From NCBI RefSeq assembly GCF_001468085.1, contig NZ_LNZB01000056.1:185486-249485 (forward strand): 64,000 bases of DNA, given 5' to 3'. Numbering within the stretch: position 1 is the stretch's first letter; each line of letters opens with the position of its first letter. Shown here in pieces: positions 52,147 to 63,285 of this stretch. A program made the position numbers and the translations under genes. The stretch comes from Legionella waltersii. GTDB taxonomy: Bacteria; Pseudomonadota; Gammaproteobacteria; Legionellales; Legionellaceae. The notes under the pieces are model-generated. The model did no database searches. It was given only the letters and a program-made list of their open reading frames with translations, and was not told the DNA's origin.

Positions 52147-53916
52147 ATGACAATTGCACGTTACAAATTTGATGCAGTAATTATTGGTGCTGGTGGTGCA
52201 GGTATGCGTGCCGCATTGCAACTGGCTAATTCGGGCCTAAAGGTGGCTCTTTTATCCAAAGTGTTTCCTACTCGTTCTCATACTGTGTCTGCCCAAGGTG
52301 GAATCACTGCAGCACTTGGGAATGCCGATGAAGATGATTGGCGCTGGCATATGTACGATACTGTAAAAGGGGCGGATTATATTGGCGACCAAGACTGTAT
52401 CGAGTATTTATGTAAAACAGGACCTGAAGCTGTTTATGAGCTTGAGCATATGGGCTTGCCATTTTCTCGCATGGATAACGGTAAAATTTACCAAAGGCAA
52501 TTTGGTGGTCAATCTAAACATTTTGGAGGAGAACAAGCAGCTAGAACTTGTGCAGCTGCCGACAGAACGGGACATGCTTTACTACACACCTTATACCAGC
52601 AAAACGTAAAGGCTAAAACTCACGTCTTCAGCGAATGGTATGCCTTAGATTTTGTTAAAAATTCACAGGGCCGAATTGTGGGAGTGACGGCTTTAAGCAT
52701 TGAGTCTGGAGAAGTGGTGTTTTTTGAAAGTCGCACCTGTATTCTTGCCACGGGTGGTGCAGGTAGGATCTTCCAATCCACAACGAACGCATTTATCAAT
52801 ACTGGAGATGGTTTTGGCATGGCTTTAAGAGCAGGATTGCCACTCCAAGATATGGAAATGTGGCAATTTCATCCCACAGGAATAGCTGGAGCAGGTACTT
52901 TAGTTACAGAGGGATGTAGAGGAGAGGGTGGTTATTTAATCAATAAAGACGGTGAACGATTTATGGAGCGTTATGCTCCGAGAGTGAAGGATCTGGCCTC
53001 TCGAGATGTTGTTGCACGGGCGATGGCATTAGAAATTAGAGCGGGTAAGGGTTTTGATCCCAAAGGTGTTGATCATGTCAAATTAAAGCTAGATCACCTT
53101 GGTGCTGACTTGATTATGTCAAGATTGCCTGGAATTCGTGAACTCTCGATGAAATTTGCTGGGGTTGATCCTATTGTTGAACCGATTCCTGTAGTGCCCA
53201 CATGCCATTACAGCATGGGTGGTATACCCACTAACATGCATGGTCAAGTGATAACAAGGGACAAAGGAAAAGAGCACGTTGTTGAAGGTGTATATGCTGT
53301 GGGTGAGTGTGCTTGTGTTTCTGTGCATGGCGCGAATCGTTTAGGTGGTAATTCCTTATTGGATCTAGTGGTATTTGGACGGGCAGCAGGTTTGCATGTG
53401 GAGGAGCTGTGGCAATCCAACCAATTACCTGATTTCTCTTACGTCAGTGAAGAAGACATCGATGCTTCATTAGCACGTTACAATCGTTGGGAAAATTCAA
53501 ACGATGGTGAAGGACCTGCTGTGATCCGTGATGAGATGCAACGAGTGATGCAGGAGGATTTTGGAGTATTCCGTACTGGTGAAGTTATGGAGTCCGGGAT
53601 TAAGCGCCTTCAAGCCCTTCGTGAGAGGTTAGCTCATGCTAAGCTTGAAGATAAAAGTCGGATTTTTAATACAGAACGAATCACGGCATTAGAGTTAGAT
53701 AATTTAATGGCGACAGCTTATGCTACTGCTCTGTCTGCAATTGCAAGAACAGAGAGCCGAGGAGCACACAGCCGGGAGGATTTTCCCAAGCGTGATGATG
53801 CAAATTGGATTAAGCATACTCTGTATTTCGAAGAGGGTGAGGTCATTGACTATCGTCCAGTGAATACATCACCTAAATACATTGAGCCGTTTGAGCCTAA
53901 AGAACGCGTTTACTAG
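52147..53916 (+). CDS. sdhA: Succinate dehydrogenase flavoprotein subunit
   Basis: 589-aa FAD-linked catalytic subunit oxidising succinate to fumarate. N-terminal FAD site [19 protein letters not shown]; covalent FAD His in [15 protein letters not shown]; active-site region [57 protein letters not shown] 52147 is 3 nt after sdhD; a longer in-frame reading from 52051 overlaps sdhD and is rejected. Confidence 0.98.
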   Translation: MTIARYKFDAVIIGAGGAGMRAALQLANSGLKVALLSKVFPTRSHTVSAQGGITAALGNADEDDWRWHMYDTVKGADYIGDQDCIEYLCKTGPEAVYELEHMGLPFSRMDNGKIYQRQFGGQSKHFGGEQAARTCAAADRTGHALLHTLYQQNVKAKTHVFSEWYALDFVKNSQGRIVGVTALSIESGEVVFFESRTCILATGGAGRIFQSTTNAFINTGDGFGMALRAGLPLQDMEMWQFHPTGIAGAGTLVTEGCRGEGGYLINKDGERFMERYAPRVKDLASRDVVARAMALEIRAGKGFDPKGVDHVKLKLDHLGADLIMSRLPGIRELSMKFAGVDPIVEPIPVVPTCHYSMGGIPTNMHGQVITRDKGKEHVVEGVYAVGECACVSVHGANRLGGNSLLDLVVFGRAAGLHVEELWQSNQLPDFSYVSEEDIDASLARYNRWENSNDGEGPAVIRDEMQRVMQEDFGVFRTGEVMESGIKRLQALRERLAHAKLEDKSRIFNTERITALELDNLMATAYATALSAIARTESRGAHSREDFPKRDDANWIKHTLYFEEGEVIDYRPVNTSPKYIEPFEPKERVY

Positions 53917-53928
53917 AGAGGATATACT

Positions 53929-54651
53929 ATGGCTGATATTAGAAATTTGGTGTTGTCGATTTATCGCTATAATCCTGAGGTGGATGCGAAGCCTTATATG
54001 AAAGATTATAAGCTAGAAATCCCAGCGAAAAGCGATCCTATGTTGCTTACCTTGCTTGAAAGATTAAAAGCAGAACAAGATCCATCAATCACTTATAGAC
54101 GGTCGTGTCGAGAGGGTGTATGTGGATCAGATGGAATGAATATTAATGGAACCAATGGGCTGGCTTGTATTACTCATATTTCTCAGTTGAAAACAGATAA
54201 AATTGTAATCCGTCCATTACCAGGATTTCCAGTCATTAGAGACCTGGCTGTTGATATGACTCAATTTTATCAACAATACGAGCGAATCGAACCCTACTTA
54301 CAAAATGATGAAGTAGCACCTGCGAAGGAAAGATTACAGTCCCCTGAAGAAAGAGCGTTGCTCGATGGATTATATGAGTGTATTTTATGCGCTTGTTGTA
54401 CTAGTTCGTGCCCGTCATTTTGGTGGAATCCGGATAAGTTTGTAGGCCCTGCCGGGCTCTTACAGGCAAGACGATTTTTGGCAGATAGTCGAGATAAAGC
54501 AACGCAACACCGCTTGGATAAATTACAGGATCCTTTTAGTGTATTTCGTTGTCGTACCATCATGAATTGCACTAATGTTTGCCCGAAGGGACTCAATCCA
54601 ACGCAAGCGATTGCGCAAATCCGTAAACAAATGATACAGCAGGAAACTTAA
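53929..54651 (+). CDS. sdhB: Succinate dehydrogenase iron-sulfur subunit
   Basis: 240 aa carrying all three clusters: 2Fe-2S at CREGVCGSDGMNINGTNGLA (plus following C), 4Fe-4S at CILCACCTSSCP, and 3Fe-4S at CRTIMNCTNVCPKGLNP. Transfers electrons from FAD to quinone. AGAGGA precedes the ATG. Confidence 0.98.
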   Translation: MADIRNLVLSIYRYNPEVDAKPYMKDYKLEIPAKSDPMLLTLLERLKAEQDPSITYRRSCREGVCGSDGMNINGTNGLACITHISQLKTDKIVIRPLPGFPVIRDLAVDMTQFYQQYERIEPYLQNDEVAPAKERLQSPEERALLDGLYECILCACCTSSCPSFWWNPDKFVGPAGLLQARRFLADSRDKATQHRLDKLQDPFSVFRCRTIMNCTNVCPKGLNPTQAIAQIRKQMIQQET

Positions 54652-54708
54652 TTGATAATTTCTTGTGATTCAGATGGATGCTGAGCGAACCCTTTGGAGA
54701 GAATAAAA

Positions 54709-57519
54709 ATGAGCAGTTCTGATCTGCAAAAAGAATGGGCTTCTTCCTACTTGTCTGGAGGAAGTATGGCTTACGTTGATAGCTTGTATGAGGACTATCT
54801 TGCTGATCCTAATTCCGTTACTGAAGAATGGCGCTCCATTTTTAGTGCTCTTCCAACAGTGAATGGATCCACAAAGGATGTTTCTCATAGAGATATTCGA
54901 GACTACTTTCTGCAAAATGCAGATAGAAAAATAAGCCAAGTGATTCAATCTGCTGATAGTCAACAATATCAAGTTGCAAATTTAATTAATGATTTTAGAT
55001 TATTAGGACATTTAGCTGCAAAACTGGATCCTTTAGGTATGACAGTGCGTCCACCGGTTCCAAGGTTAGAGTTGTCCTATCATAATTTAGATAATGTGGA
55101 TAAAAATAGAACTTTCTTTGCAGGTACTAGTTTTAATGGTCCTGAAATGGCTTTGGAAGACATTTATTCAGCCTTAAAAGAAACCTATTCTGGTAGCATT
55201 GGAATAGAGTACATGCATATGTCTGATACTCAAGCCACTGAGTGGATACAACATAGAATGGAATCTGTACGCGGTCGCCCAGCCTTTGATTCAAAACAAA
55301 AATTGCGCATATTGAAAGACTTAATAGCGGCAGATGGTTTGGAACGCTATCTAGGAACTCGTTATGTGGGACAGAAGCGCTTCTCATTAGAAGGTGGAGA
55401 TTCATTAATTCCAATGATGAATGAAATTATCCGCAAGGCAGGACAAGAGGGTGTAAAAGAATTGGTCATTGGAATGGCTCATAGAGGTCGTTTGAACGTG
55501 CTGGTAAACGTTCTCGGAAAAGAACCCGGAATATTATTCCAAGAATTCGAAGGGAAAATTAAATACGACAGAACAGGAGATGTGAAATATCATCTTGGTT
55601 TCTCATCGGATATTAAAACTGAATCAGGTGCTATTGTGCACTTGGCATTAGCATTTAACCCTTCGCATTTGGAAATTATTGGCCCAGTAGTCGAAGGATC
55701 CGTTCGCTCTAGATTGGGGCGCCGGCATGACTTGGAGAAAAAGGATAAAGTAATTCCAGTAGTGATCCATGGGGATGCTGCATTCGCAGGTCAAGGTGTG
55801 GTCATGGAAACGTTCAATTTTTCCCAGGCAAGAGGGTATTGCACTGGTGGTACAGTCCATATTGTCATTAACAATCAGATAGGATTTACTACCAGTAATC
55901 CTTTGGATGCTCGTTCTACAACCTACTGCACGGATGTTGCAAAAATGGTTGAAGCACCAGTCATTCATGTGAACGGCGATGATCCAGAAGCGGTAGTCTT
56001 TGCTACCCAATTAGCATTCGATTTTAGAATGAAATTTAAGCGTGATGTAGTGATTGATTTAGTCTGTTACAGACGTCAAGGACATAATGAAGCCGATGAA
56101 CCCGCTGTTACTCAACCTACAATGTACAAAAAAATTAAATCCATGCAGGCTTTGCGTGAGATATATGCACAACAACTCATCGATGAAAAACTACTCACAC
56201 AAGGTGATGCAGATAAACTCGTTGAATCCTACAGAGATGCTCTCGACAAAGGCAAAGCCATCGTCGAATTAGTCCATGAAGACTATGAAGGTAAATACAT
56301 ATTAGACTGGGCGCCTTATATCAATGCAAAGTGGACTGATAAAGTAGATACTACAATAACTCCAAAGTTGCTTGAAAAGTTAACAAAACAACTGCATAAA
56401 CTGCCAGAGGGATTTAAATTACATCCTGTAGTGGATAGATTGTTGCAAGAACGCACTAAAATGACAGCAGGCGAAATTTTAATGAACTGGGGTTATGCAG
56501 AAACGTTAGCCTATGCCAGCTTACTGGATGAAGGGTTCGGTGTTAGGATTTCAGGACAAGACAGTGGTAGAGGAACTTTTGCACATCGACATGCAGTGCT
56601 TCATGATATAGAAACTGCAGAAACTTTTGTTCCCCTAGAACACATTACAAATAATTCCAAGCGTTCATTCGCGGTTATCGACTCCGTTCTTTCTGAAGAA
56701 GCGGTTTTGGCATTTGAATATGGCTTTGCATCCTCTGAGCCTTCTTACCTGGCGATCTGGGAAGCCCAATTCGGTGACTTTGCCAATGGAGCCCAAGTCG
56801 TTATCGATCAGTTTATAAGTTCTGGAGAGCAGAAATGGGGGCGATTATGCGGACTAGTGATGCTATTGCCACATGGGTATGAAGGCCAAGGACCAGAACA
56901 TTCATCCGCGCGGTTGGAGAGATACATGCAATTGTGTGCTCAACATAATATGCAAGTGTGCACACCAACAACACCTGCGCAAATTTTTCATTTATTAAGG
57001 CGACAAGTCATACGAAATTTCCGTAAGCCATTAATTGTGATGACTCCTAAGAGCTTGCTCCGCCATAAATTAGCGGTGTCACCTTTAGAAGATTTATTTA
57101 AAGGTAAATTCTATACGGTAATTCCTGAGGTAGATCCTTTAACGCCGCAAAAGGTGACTAAAGTCGTATTGTGTTGTGGTAAGGTATACTATGATCTACT
57201 ACAAGCTAGGCGTGATAAGAAGTTAGATCATGTAGCCATTGTGCGCATAGAACAATTGTATCCATTTCCGAAGAAAGCACTTATCGCAGAACTGGATAAA
57301 TATCCACAAGCTAAAGAAGTGATTTGGTGCCAAGAAGAACCACAGAACCAAGGGGTATGGTTCTCTTCGCAGCATAATATGCGTGATTGCTTGAAGTCTG
57401 ATCAGACATTAAACTATGCCGGTCGAGAGTTTGCAGCTGCTCCCGCTGTTGGAAGCGCTGCCTTGCATGCTAAACAGCAAGCTGAATTAGTTGAGCAAGC
57501 TTTATTTGGAAATAAATAA
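54709..57519 (+). CDS. sucA: 2-oxoglutarate dehydrogenase E1 component
   Basis: 936-aa thiamine-diphosphate enzyme decarboxylating 2-oxoglutarate. Seen: the N-terminal [20 protein letters not shown] (E2-binding arm), [39 protein letters not shown] (TPP/Mg site), [10 protein letters not shown], and [23 protein letters not shown] 54709 with GGAGAG upstream; the upstream TTG is rejected. Length is standard. Confidence 0.98.
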   Translation: MSSSDLQKEWASSYLSGGSMAYVDSLYEDYLADPNSVTEEWRSIFSALPTVNGSTKDVSHRDIRDYFLQNADRKISQVIQSADSQQYQVANLINDFRLLGHLAAKLDPLGMTVRPPVPRLELSYHNLDNVDKNRTFFAGTSFNGPEMALEDIYSALKETYSGSIGIEYMHMSDTQATEWIQHRMESVRGRPAFDSKQKLRILKDLIAADGLERYLGTRYVGQKRFSLEGGDSLIPMMNEIIRKAGQEGVKELVIGMAHRGRLNVLVNVLGKEPGILFQEFEGKIKYDRTGDVKYHLGFSSDIKTESGAIVHLALAFNPSHLEIIGPVVEGSVRSRLGRRHDLEKKDKVIPVVIHGDAAFAGQGVVMETFNFSQARGYCTGGTVHIVINNQIGFTTSNPLDARSTTYCTDVAKMVEAPVIHVNGDDPEAVVFATQLAFDFRMKFKRDVVIDLVCYRRQGHNEADEPAVTQPTMYKKIKSMQALREIYAQQLIDEKLLTQGDADKLVESYRDALDKGKAIVELVHEDYEGKYILDWAPYINAKWTDKVDTTITPKLLEKLTKQLHKLPEGFKLHPVVDRLLQERTKMTAGEILMNWGYAETLAYASLLDEGFGVRISGQDSGRGTFAHRHAVLHDIETAETFVPLEHITNNSKRSFAVIDSVLSEEAVLAFEYGFASSEPSYLAIWEAQFGDFANGAQVVIDQFISSGEQKWGRLCGLVMLLPHGYEGQGPEHSSARLERYMQLCAQHNMQVCTPTTPAQIFHLLRRQVIRNFRKPLIVMTPKSLLRHKLAVSPLEDLFKGKFYTVIPEVDPLTPQKVTKVVLCCGKVYYDLLQARRDKKLDHVAIVRIEQLYPFPKKALIAELDKYPQAKEVIWCQEEPQNQGVWFSSQHNMRDCLKSDQTLNYAGREFAAAPAVGSAALHAKQQAELVEQALFGNK

Positions 57520-57550
57520 CTTAAACAAACTTATAAGAGAAGGTATCACC

Positions 57551-58765
57551 ATGTCCATTGAAGTCAAAGTACCTGTTCTACCAGAATCCGTGGCAGATGC
57601 TACGGTTGCTACATGGCATAAAAAAGCTGGGGATAAAGTCGCGAGAGATGAAAACTTAGTTGATTTAGAAACAGATAAAGTGGTACTTGAAGTGCCTTCT
57701 CCTGTGGATGGAGTGTTAAGTGAGATACTGTTTAACGTCGGTGACACAGTAGGTTCTGGAGAGCTATTGGCAAAAATTTCTGCTGGGGAAGCTGCTACAG
57801 CACCTGTTACCACTCCAGTTAAAGAAGAAAAAACAGCATCGAAAGAAGAGTCCGTAGCTCTAAACGAAGACAAATCGACAAGCCCAGTAGTGCGAAGAAT
57901 GTTAGCTGAAAACGATTTATCTCCAGCACTAATACAAGGAACGGGTAAAGATGGTCGCATCACCAAAGAGGACGTGATCGCTTATATAGAAACAAATAGA
58001 GGCAAACCTACTTCAGCTTCTGAACCAGCCAAAGATATAGGTGTTAAATCAACTCCTATGAGTACTCGGGAAGAAAAACGTGTTCCTATGACTCGATTAA
58101 GAGCAAAAATTGCAGAACGTTTATTGCAAGCTCAACACAATGCGGCAATGTTAACGACCTTTAATGAAGTGAACTTAAAAGCAGTTATGGATGTGCGAGC
58201 TCAATACAAAGATCAATTTGAGAAAAAGCATGGAGTGAAATTAGGGTTTATGTCCTTTTTCACTAAAGCGGTCGTTGAATCATTAAAACGATTCCCAGCA
58301 GTAAATGCTTCGATTGATGGGCAGGATATTGTTTATCATGGATTCTACGATATAGGTATCGCAGTTTCGACTGAGAGGGGTCTTGTTGTGCCTGTAGTAA
58401 GAGATGCTGATCAGTTGAGTATGGCTGAAATTGAATTGGCTATTAATGATGCTGCAGCAAAAGCAAGAACTGGAAAATTATCCATGGAAGAAATGCAGGG
58501 TGGAACATTTACCATTACTAACGGCGGTGTATTTGGTTCCTTGCTCGCAACACCAATCATCAATCCCCCACAAACTGGTATTTTAGGAATGCACAAAATC
58601 GAAGAGCGACCCGTTGTTGAAAAAGGACAAATCGTTATTCGCCCAATGATGTATGTTGCTTTATCGTATGATCATCGCTTAATCGACGGCAAGGATTCAG
58701 TACAATTTTTAGTAAGTGTGAAAGAACTATTAGAGGATCCATCCCGTCTATTACTAAATGTATAA
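57551..58765 (+). CDS. sucB: Dihydrolipoamide succinyltransferase (E2)
   Basis: 404 aa. Lipoyl domain with the modified Lys in [20 protein letters not shown] (about residue 43), peripheral-subunit-binding domain ([20 protein letters not shown]), and a catalytic domain ending with [15 protein letters not shown] (H and D active site). ATG 57551 has GAGAAGG upstream. Follows sucA by 31 nt. Confidence 0.97.
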   Translation: MSIEVKVPVLPESVADATVATWHKKAGDKVARDENLVDLETDKVVLEVPSPVDGVLSEILFNVGDTVGSGELLAKISAGEAATAPVTTPVKEEKTASKEESVALNEDKSTSPVVRRMLAENDLSPALIQGTGKDGRITKEDVIAYIETNRGKPTSASEPAKDIGVKSTPMSTREEKRVPMTRLRAKIAERLLQAQHNAAMLTTFNEVNLKAVMDVRAQYKDQFEKKHGVKLGFMSFFTKAVVESLKRFPAVNASIDGQDIVYHGFYDIGIAVSTERGLVVPVVRDADQLSMAEIELAINDAAAKARTGKLSMEEMQGGTFTITNGGVFGSLLATPIINPPQTGILGMHKIEERPVVEKGQIVIRPMMYVALSYDHRLIDGKDSVQFLVSVKELLEDPSRLLLNV

Positions 58766-58784
58766 TAATCAAATTTAACCGCAG

Positions 58785-58806
58785 ACCCGCATTGACGGGT
58801 TTTGCT
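58785..58806 (+). terminator. Weak hairpin between sucB and sucC
   Basis: ACCCG (58785-58789) and CGGGT (58796-58800) followed by TTTTGCTATTTTT. The short stem could give partial termination or mRNA processing, so that sucCD can be expressed at a different level from sucAB. Confidence 0.4.
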
Positions 58807-58826
58807 ATTTTTAAAAGGTAATGAGA

Positions 58827-59990
58827 ATGAATTTACATGAATATCAAGCAAAACAATTATTCGCGAGTTACGATCTGCCTGTTCCCAAAGGAGAGGTAGC
58901 TTATCATGTTGATGATGCTTTACAGGTAGCTTCGCAATTATCAACTCCTCGGTGGGTAGTGAAAGCTCAAGTTCATGCTGGCGGTAGAGGAAAAGCAGGT
59001 GGGGTAAAGCTGGTATCTACCAAAGAAGAACTGGCTGCAGCTGCTAAATCATTACTAGGCACTCGATTGGTTACTTATCAAACAGATGCACATGGACAAC
59101 CTGTGAATGCCCTGTTGATCGAAGAAACCTGTGATATTGATAGAGAACTTTATCTAGGGGCTGTTGTTGATCGCTCTACTCGACGAGTTGTATTTATGGC
59201 TTCAACTGAGGGTGGGGTTGAAATTGAGAAAGTAGCAGAAGAGACCCCTGAGAAAATTGTTAAGATCATCGTAGATCCTTTAGTCGGAGTAATGCCATTT
59301 CAATGCAGGGAAACTGCGTTTAAATTGGGCTTGAAAGATGATCAGATAAAACAATTTACTCATTTAATGTTAGGTTTGGGTAAGATGTTTGAAGAGTGTG
59401 ATCTGAGCTTGCTTGAAATTAACCCATTGGTGGTTACTAAAACAGGCCAATTAATCTGCCTGGACGGAAAAATCAATATAGATGGCAACGCCTTGTATAG
59501 ACAACCTAAATTAAAAGCGATGCGTGATGTGTCTCAAGAAGATGCCAGAGAAAATAGAGCCAGTGATTGGGAACTTAATTATATTCCTCTTGATGGAACA
59601 ATTGGTTGCATGGTGAATGGTGCAGGATTGGCAATGGCAACCATGGATGTGATTAAACTTCATGGTGGTGAGCCCGCTAATTTCTTAGATGTCGGGGGTG
59701 GTGCTACCAAGGAACGGGTCAGTGAAGCATTGAAAATTATTGTATCTGATGAAAAAGTGAAAGGAATATTAGTGAATATTTTCGGCGGAATCGTACGTTG
59801 CGATTTGATTGCGGACGGTATTCTCGCTGCAGTGAAAGAAGTGGACGTTAAAATCCCCGTAGTTGTTCGATTAGAAGGGAATAATGCTCAATTGGGCGCA
59901 GATATTTTGAACAAAAGTGATTTAAATGTCATTGCCGCAACTGGTTTAACCGATGCAGCGAAAAAAATTGTAGCGGCAGTTTCTAAATAA
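58827..59990 (+). CDS. sucC: Succinyl-CoA ligase beta subunit
   Basis: 387 aa with an ATP-grasp domain ([55 protein letters not shown]) and a C-terminal CoA-ligase domain ([39 protein letters not shown]). ATG 58827 follows AAAGGT; ATG 58821 is also possible. Confidence 0.97.
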   Translation: MNLHEYQAKQLFASYDLPVPKGEVAYHVDDALQVASQLSTPRWVVKAQVHAGGRGKAGGVKLVSTKEELAAAAKSLLGTRLVTYQTDAHGQPVNALLIEETCDIDRELYLGAVVDRSTRRVVFMASTEGGVEIEKVAEETPEKIVKIIVDPLVGVMPFQCRETAFKLGLKDDQIKQFTHLMLGLGKMFEECDLSLLEINPLVVTKTGQLICLDGKINIDGNALYRQPKLKAMRDVSQEDARENRASDWELNYIPLDGTIGCMVNGAGLAMATMDVIKLHGGEPANFLDVGGGATKERVSEALKIIVSDEKVKGILVNIFGGIVRCDLIADGILAAVKEVDVKIPVVVRLEGNNAQLGADILNKSDLNVIAATGLTDAAKKIVAAVSK

Positions 59991-60051
59991 AATAATTGAG
60001 CTTATTTGGCAATAGTACGTGCTGAAATGCCATTAAATAAAGAGGTTAAGA

Positions 60052-60927
60052 ATGAGTGTATTAGTAAATAAGCAGACGAGAGTATTGTGCCAGGGCTTTA
60101 CTGGTAAGCAAGGTACATATCATACCGAGCAAGCATTAGCTTATGGTACCAAAATGGTGGGTGGTGTAACTCCAGGCAAAGGAGGACAAACGCATTTGGG
60201 ACTACCTGTGTTCAATACCATGCGTGAAGCAGTTGAAGAAACAAAAGCAGAAGCTAGTGTTATTTACGTGCCTGCCCCATTTTGCAAAGACTCCATTTTA
60301 GAAGCTGCGGAAGCTGGCGTGAAATTAATTGTTTGCATTACTGAAGGTGTTCCAGTATTGGATATGTTACAAGTAAAAGTGTATATAGAGAATAACACTC
60401 AAGCACGTTTAATCGGTCCAAACTGCCCTGGTATAATTACTCCAGGTGAGTGCAAGATCGGGATCATGCCAGGGAATATTCATTTGCCTGGAAAAGTAGG
60501 CATAGTTTCGCGTTCAGGCACATTGACCTATGAAGCAGTAAAACAAACCACGGACAAAGGATTTGGACAAAGTACTTGTATCGGAATCGGTGGTGATCCA
60601 ATACCTGGAACTAATTTTATCGACGCCCTGACTCTGTTTGAAAAAGATCCTCAAACAGAAGCCATTATTATGGTAGGTGAAATTGGTGGATCGGCAGAAG
60701 AAGAAGCTGCTGAATACATTAAGCACCATGTTAAGAAACCTGTGGTATCCTACATCGCAGGGGTTACTGCACCAGCTGGTAAACGTATGGGACATGCTGG
60801 AGCTATTATATCAGGCGGTAAAGGTACTGCAGCGGAAAAATATGCTGCTCTAGAATCTGCTGGCGTAAGAACAGTTCGTTCTCCAGCTGATTTAGGAGAT
60901 GCAGTAGCTGAAGTTACTGGTTGGTAA
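60052..60927 (+). CDS. sucD: Succinyl-CoA ligase alpha subunit
   Basis: 291 aa. CoA-binding Rossmann domain ([20 protein letters not shown]), [35 protein letters not shown], and the phosphohistidine loop [15 protein letters not shown] near residue 246. GAGG upstream of the ATG. Forms the heterodimer with SucC. Confidence 0.97.
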   Translation: MSVLVNKQTRVLCQGFTGKQGTYHTEQALAYGTKMVGGVTPGKGGQTHLGLPVFNTMREAVEETKAEASVIYVPAPFCKDSILEAAEAGVKLIVCITEGVPVLDMLQVKVYIENNTQARLIGPNCPGIITPGECKIGIMPGNIHLPGKVGIVSRSGTLTYEAVKQTTDKGFGQSTCIGIGGDPIPGTNFIDALTLFEKDPQTEAIIMVGEIGGSAEEEAAEYIKHHVKKPVVSYIAGVTAPAGKRMGHAGAIISGGKGTAAEKYAALESAGVRTVRSPADLGDAVAEVTGW

Positions 60928-60978
60928 TTAAAAACATCTAGTATCATTGTTGAGGATTGTTCTTTATCAGGGTGTATT

Positions 60979-61626
60979 ATGAGTAAATTTCGCAGTATAG
61001 CTGATATTAGGCGTGAGTATGGTGAGTTGCAACTCAATGAGGTTTCAGCTCAAAACGATCCAATTGCTCAGTTTAAATTGTGGTTTGAAGACGTACTGCA
61101 AAATGAAAAGAACGATCCTACAGCAATGGTATTATCTACTGTGGATGAAAGGGGCTTTCCTGATTCCCGAGTAGTACTGCTAAAAGGCATTGAAGAAGGA
61201 AACTTTATTTTTTATACGAATTATTTAAGTATAAAATCGATCCAGTTGCAAAATACACCTTATGCTGCACTTAATTTTTATTGGCCTCAAATGGCTAGGC
61301 AGGTGCGTGTAAGAGGGCGAGTAAAAAAAGTCAGTGATGAGCAATCCGATCAATATTTCTCAACAAGGCCAGTCAAAAGCCAAATGAGTGCAGTAGTATC
61401 GCCTCAAAGTAAGGTCATTTCTGATCGAGGATATTTAGAGTCAGCATTAAATGAATTGATCAAAGAATATGGTCAAGAACCAGTGTTGCGTCCCGAATAT
61501 TGGGGGGGCTACATGGTCATTCCAGATGAAGTAGAGTTCTGGCAAGGGCGAGACAATCGATTGCATGACCGTATTCATTATTATCGTGAAAGAGAGCATT
61601 GGCTCCATCGTCGTCTAGCTCCTTAA
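60979..61626 (+). CDS. pdxH: Pyridoxamine 5'-phosphate oxidase
   Basis: 215-aa FMN enzyme making pyridoxal 5'-phosphate. [15 protein letters not shown] at the N-terminus, [55 protein letters not shown], and the C-terminal signature [20 protein letters not shown]. Length is that of E. coli PdxH. Independent of the suc operon by 51 nt. Confidence 0.96.
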   Translation: MSKFRSIADIRREYGELQLNEVSAQNDPIAQFKLWFEDVLQNEKNDPTAMVLSTVDERGFPDSRVVLLKGIEEGNFIFYTNYLSIKSIQLQNTPYAALNFYWPQMARQVRVRGRVKKVSDEQSDQYFSTRPVKSQMSAVVSPQSKVISDRGYLESALNELIKEYGQEPVLRPEYWGGYMVIPDEVEFWQGRDNRLHDRIHYYREREHWLHRRLAP

Positions 61627-61694
61627 GCGGCAGAATTTGCCGGCAAATGGCCGGTTCATTTTGATTAAAAAATGCTAGTTTTGATTGCCGCTTA
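61624..61694. terminator. Hairpin after pdxH
   Basis: TAAGCGGCA (61624-61632) pairs with TGCCGCTTA (61686-61694); the inner part also folds (GCCGGCAAATGGCCGG). It could end the pdxH transcript. The remaining 61,695-62,157 has no gene I can support: it is very AT-rich and probably contains a long promoter/leader for the LetE-like gene. Confidence 0.45.
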
Positions 61695-62157
61695 GTTTCT
61701 CTCCTCAATTTCAATACTTATCGTCTAGCACTTAACAAAAGTGACTCTCACAATTTGTGATATTTTTTATATCCTTCGAAACAGATTCTGTTCAAAACTA
61801 ACAAAATTAATCTAAGTTACACTAGGATAAAAGCCCCATTTCAAGAGAAAACAAAATATAACTCATTGATTTTGAATGAAAATAAAGTTGGCATGATGGT
61901 TGCTTGGTTTATTATGTAGTGAGCAGTAATGGTATGCTGATCTACAAAAAAGCACAGAAGATAAAAATTGTCAAAATTGCGTAAATATTTTATATGCGAA
62001 TGTTGGAAGTGTGTTTAAGTCGTAAAATAGCTTTAAGTGTTGGAAAAAGTATTTGGAAACAAACTAATTCGACACATAGCTTTATTATTTATCTTTTAGG
62101 AGTATGTGAGTTGAAAATTGGAAAGTTTATTTGGGATACATAAAAGAGGGTAATATT

Positions 62158-62526
62158 ATGAATGACATTACAGCCTTACTACCACATGTGAAATTACGAT
62201 TTAATATAGAACATCCAAATTATGAAGAATGCTATTTATTTGGGTATGAGTGTGCAATAGCTGAGTTATCAGAAGATGATAATCCATTTCCTGAAGGATC
62301 CCAAGAAGCTGAACAATGGCAAGAAGGTTGGTGGGCAGGCTTTTATGAAGAAAAACCCTTATTTGATATGAGTTCTATGGATGAAATTCAATTGGATAAA
62401 GAAACAGCAGCTAATGATCAACAATATTGCCAAAAAAACAGCTTTCTTACCTTGGTATTTGAGATTAGCGGTGCGATAGCAGCTTCAGCAATAGTTGGAT
62501 ACCAATTACTAGAGCTTGTAGCATGA
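62158..62526 (+). CDS. letE: LetE-like transmission-trait protein
   Basis: 122-aa protein. The place after sdh-suc-pdxH and the size fit L. pneumophila LetE, a small enhancer of transmissive-phase traits. The centre, LFGYECAIAEL then NPFPEGSQEAEQWQEGWWAG, resembles ribosome modulation factor (G-Y-x-x-A ... N-P ... W-x-x-G-W), hinting at ribosome binding. A hydrophobic C-terminal tail (LVFEISGAIAASAIVGYQLL) may be a membrane anchor. ATG 62158 with AGAGGGT upstream. Assignment rests on synteny and memory, not on a search. Confidence 0.65.
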   Translation: MNDITALLPHVKLRFNIEHPNYEECYLFGYECAIAELSEDDNPFPEGSQEAEQWQEGWWAGFYEEKPLFDMSSMDEIQLDKETAANDQQYCQKNSFLTLVFEISGAIAASAIVGYQLLELVA

Positions 62527-62533
62527 TCTTCGC

Positions 62534-62570
62534 ATTCAATTGAAGAGCATCAGAAAATGCTTCTTCAATT
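62534..62570. terminator. Hairpin between convergent genes
   Basis: ATTCAATTGAAGAGCAT (62534-62550) pairs with ATGCTTCTTCAATT (62557-62570) with one bulge. No U-run. It lies between the convergent LetE-like and SseB-like genes. Confidence 0.5.
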
Positions 62571-62594
62571 GGATACAGGACAAGGTATACAAAC

Positions 62595-62984
62595 TTAATC
62601 CTTGAATAGCTTTAGGATCATGGATCGCATTCTTTCAATTTCTGAAGGATTAAACTCTTTATAGTGATCTGAACCTATATCTAGGCAAACGGTTACGTTT
62701 TCTCCTATGCCTTTAAGCAGATCGACTCCAGATAGCTTAAGTAGCTTTATTTGGCTTGCGATTTCTGCAGCCCAGCTATTTAAATAGCTCATTTCAGTAA
62801 ATACCGGTAAATAGGTATTTTGTCCTTCTTTGATAAAAAGAACTTCGGGTTCTTCCTCAAGTGAATTTAATTCAATTGGAACAATAAAATTTGCTTTTAT
62901 AAATTCTAGATAGGCTTTATTGGCTGCTTTGGACTCACCTTCGGATTTTAAAGCGGATTCCACCGCAAGACTAAGTGTGTTCAT
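62595..62984 (-). CDS. SseB-like protein
   Basis: 129 aa similar to the SseB N-terminal domain: ALKSEGESKAANKAYLEFIK, then LNSLEEEPEVLFIKEGQNTY followed by LPVFTEMSYLNSWAAE, matching the pattern vP.ftS...l..w. It ends VCLDIGSDHYKEFNPSEIER. The family's role is unclear. 62,985-63,285 upstream (301 bp) holds no gene; it should carry divergent promoters for this gene and the next. Confidence 0.75.
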   Translation of the reverse strand: MNTLSLAVESALKSEGESKAANKAYLEFIKANFIVPIELNSLEEEPEVLFIKEGQNTYLPVFTEMSYLNSWAAEIASQIKLLKLSGVDLLKGIGENVTVCLDIGSDHYKEFNPSEIERMRSMILKLFKD

Positions 62985-63285
62985 AGAGGAGTTCTCTTAA
63001 AATCTAAAATTATACCTAAATACTCCTGGTAGTGCGAATGGAACTAAATCCCGACTGAAACAAAAACCGAATTAATAGGTTAAGACTAGCGCTTAATTCA
63101 GTCATTGAATTCGGCAAAACTGTCTCATCATACTATTTAGGCATGAACTTAGGTGAATTTGAGCTAAATGTTGAAAAAAGCTTCAGTGCCAGTATAATGT
63201 AAAGCTGTGAGTACTGTTTTATTGATCGATACATGATAAAATAGTGCATTAATTGATCTTTTTGTCATATTTAAGAAGAGTGCTA

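Noticed and set aside
57502-57966. 154-aa ORF opposite sucB
   Set aside because: Antisense shadow of a well-supported gene, Ser/Thr-rich with no recognisable domain and no ribosome binding site.
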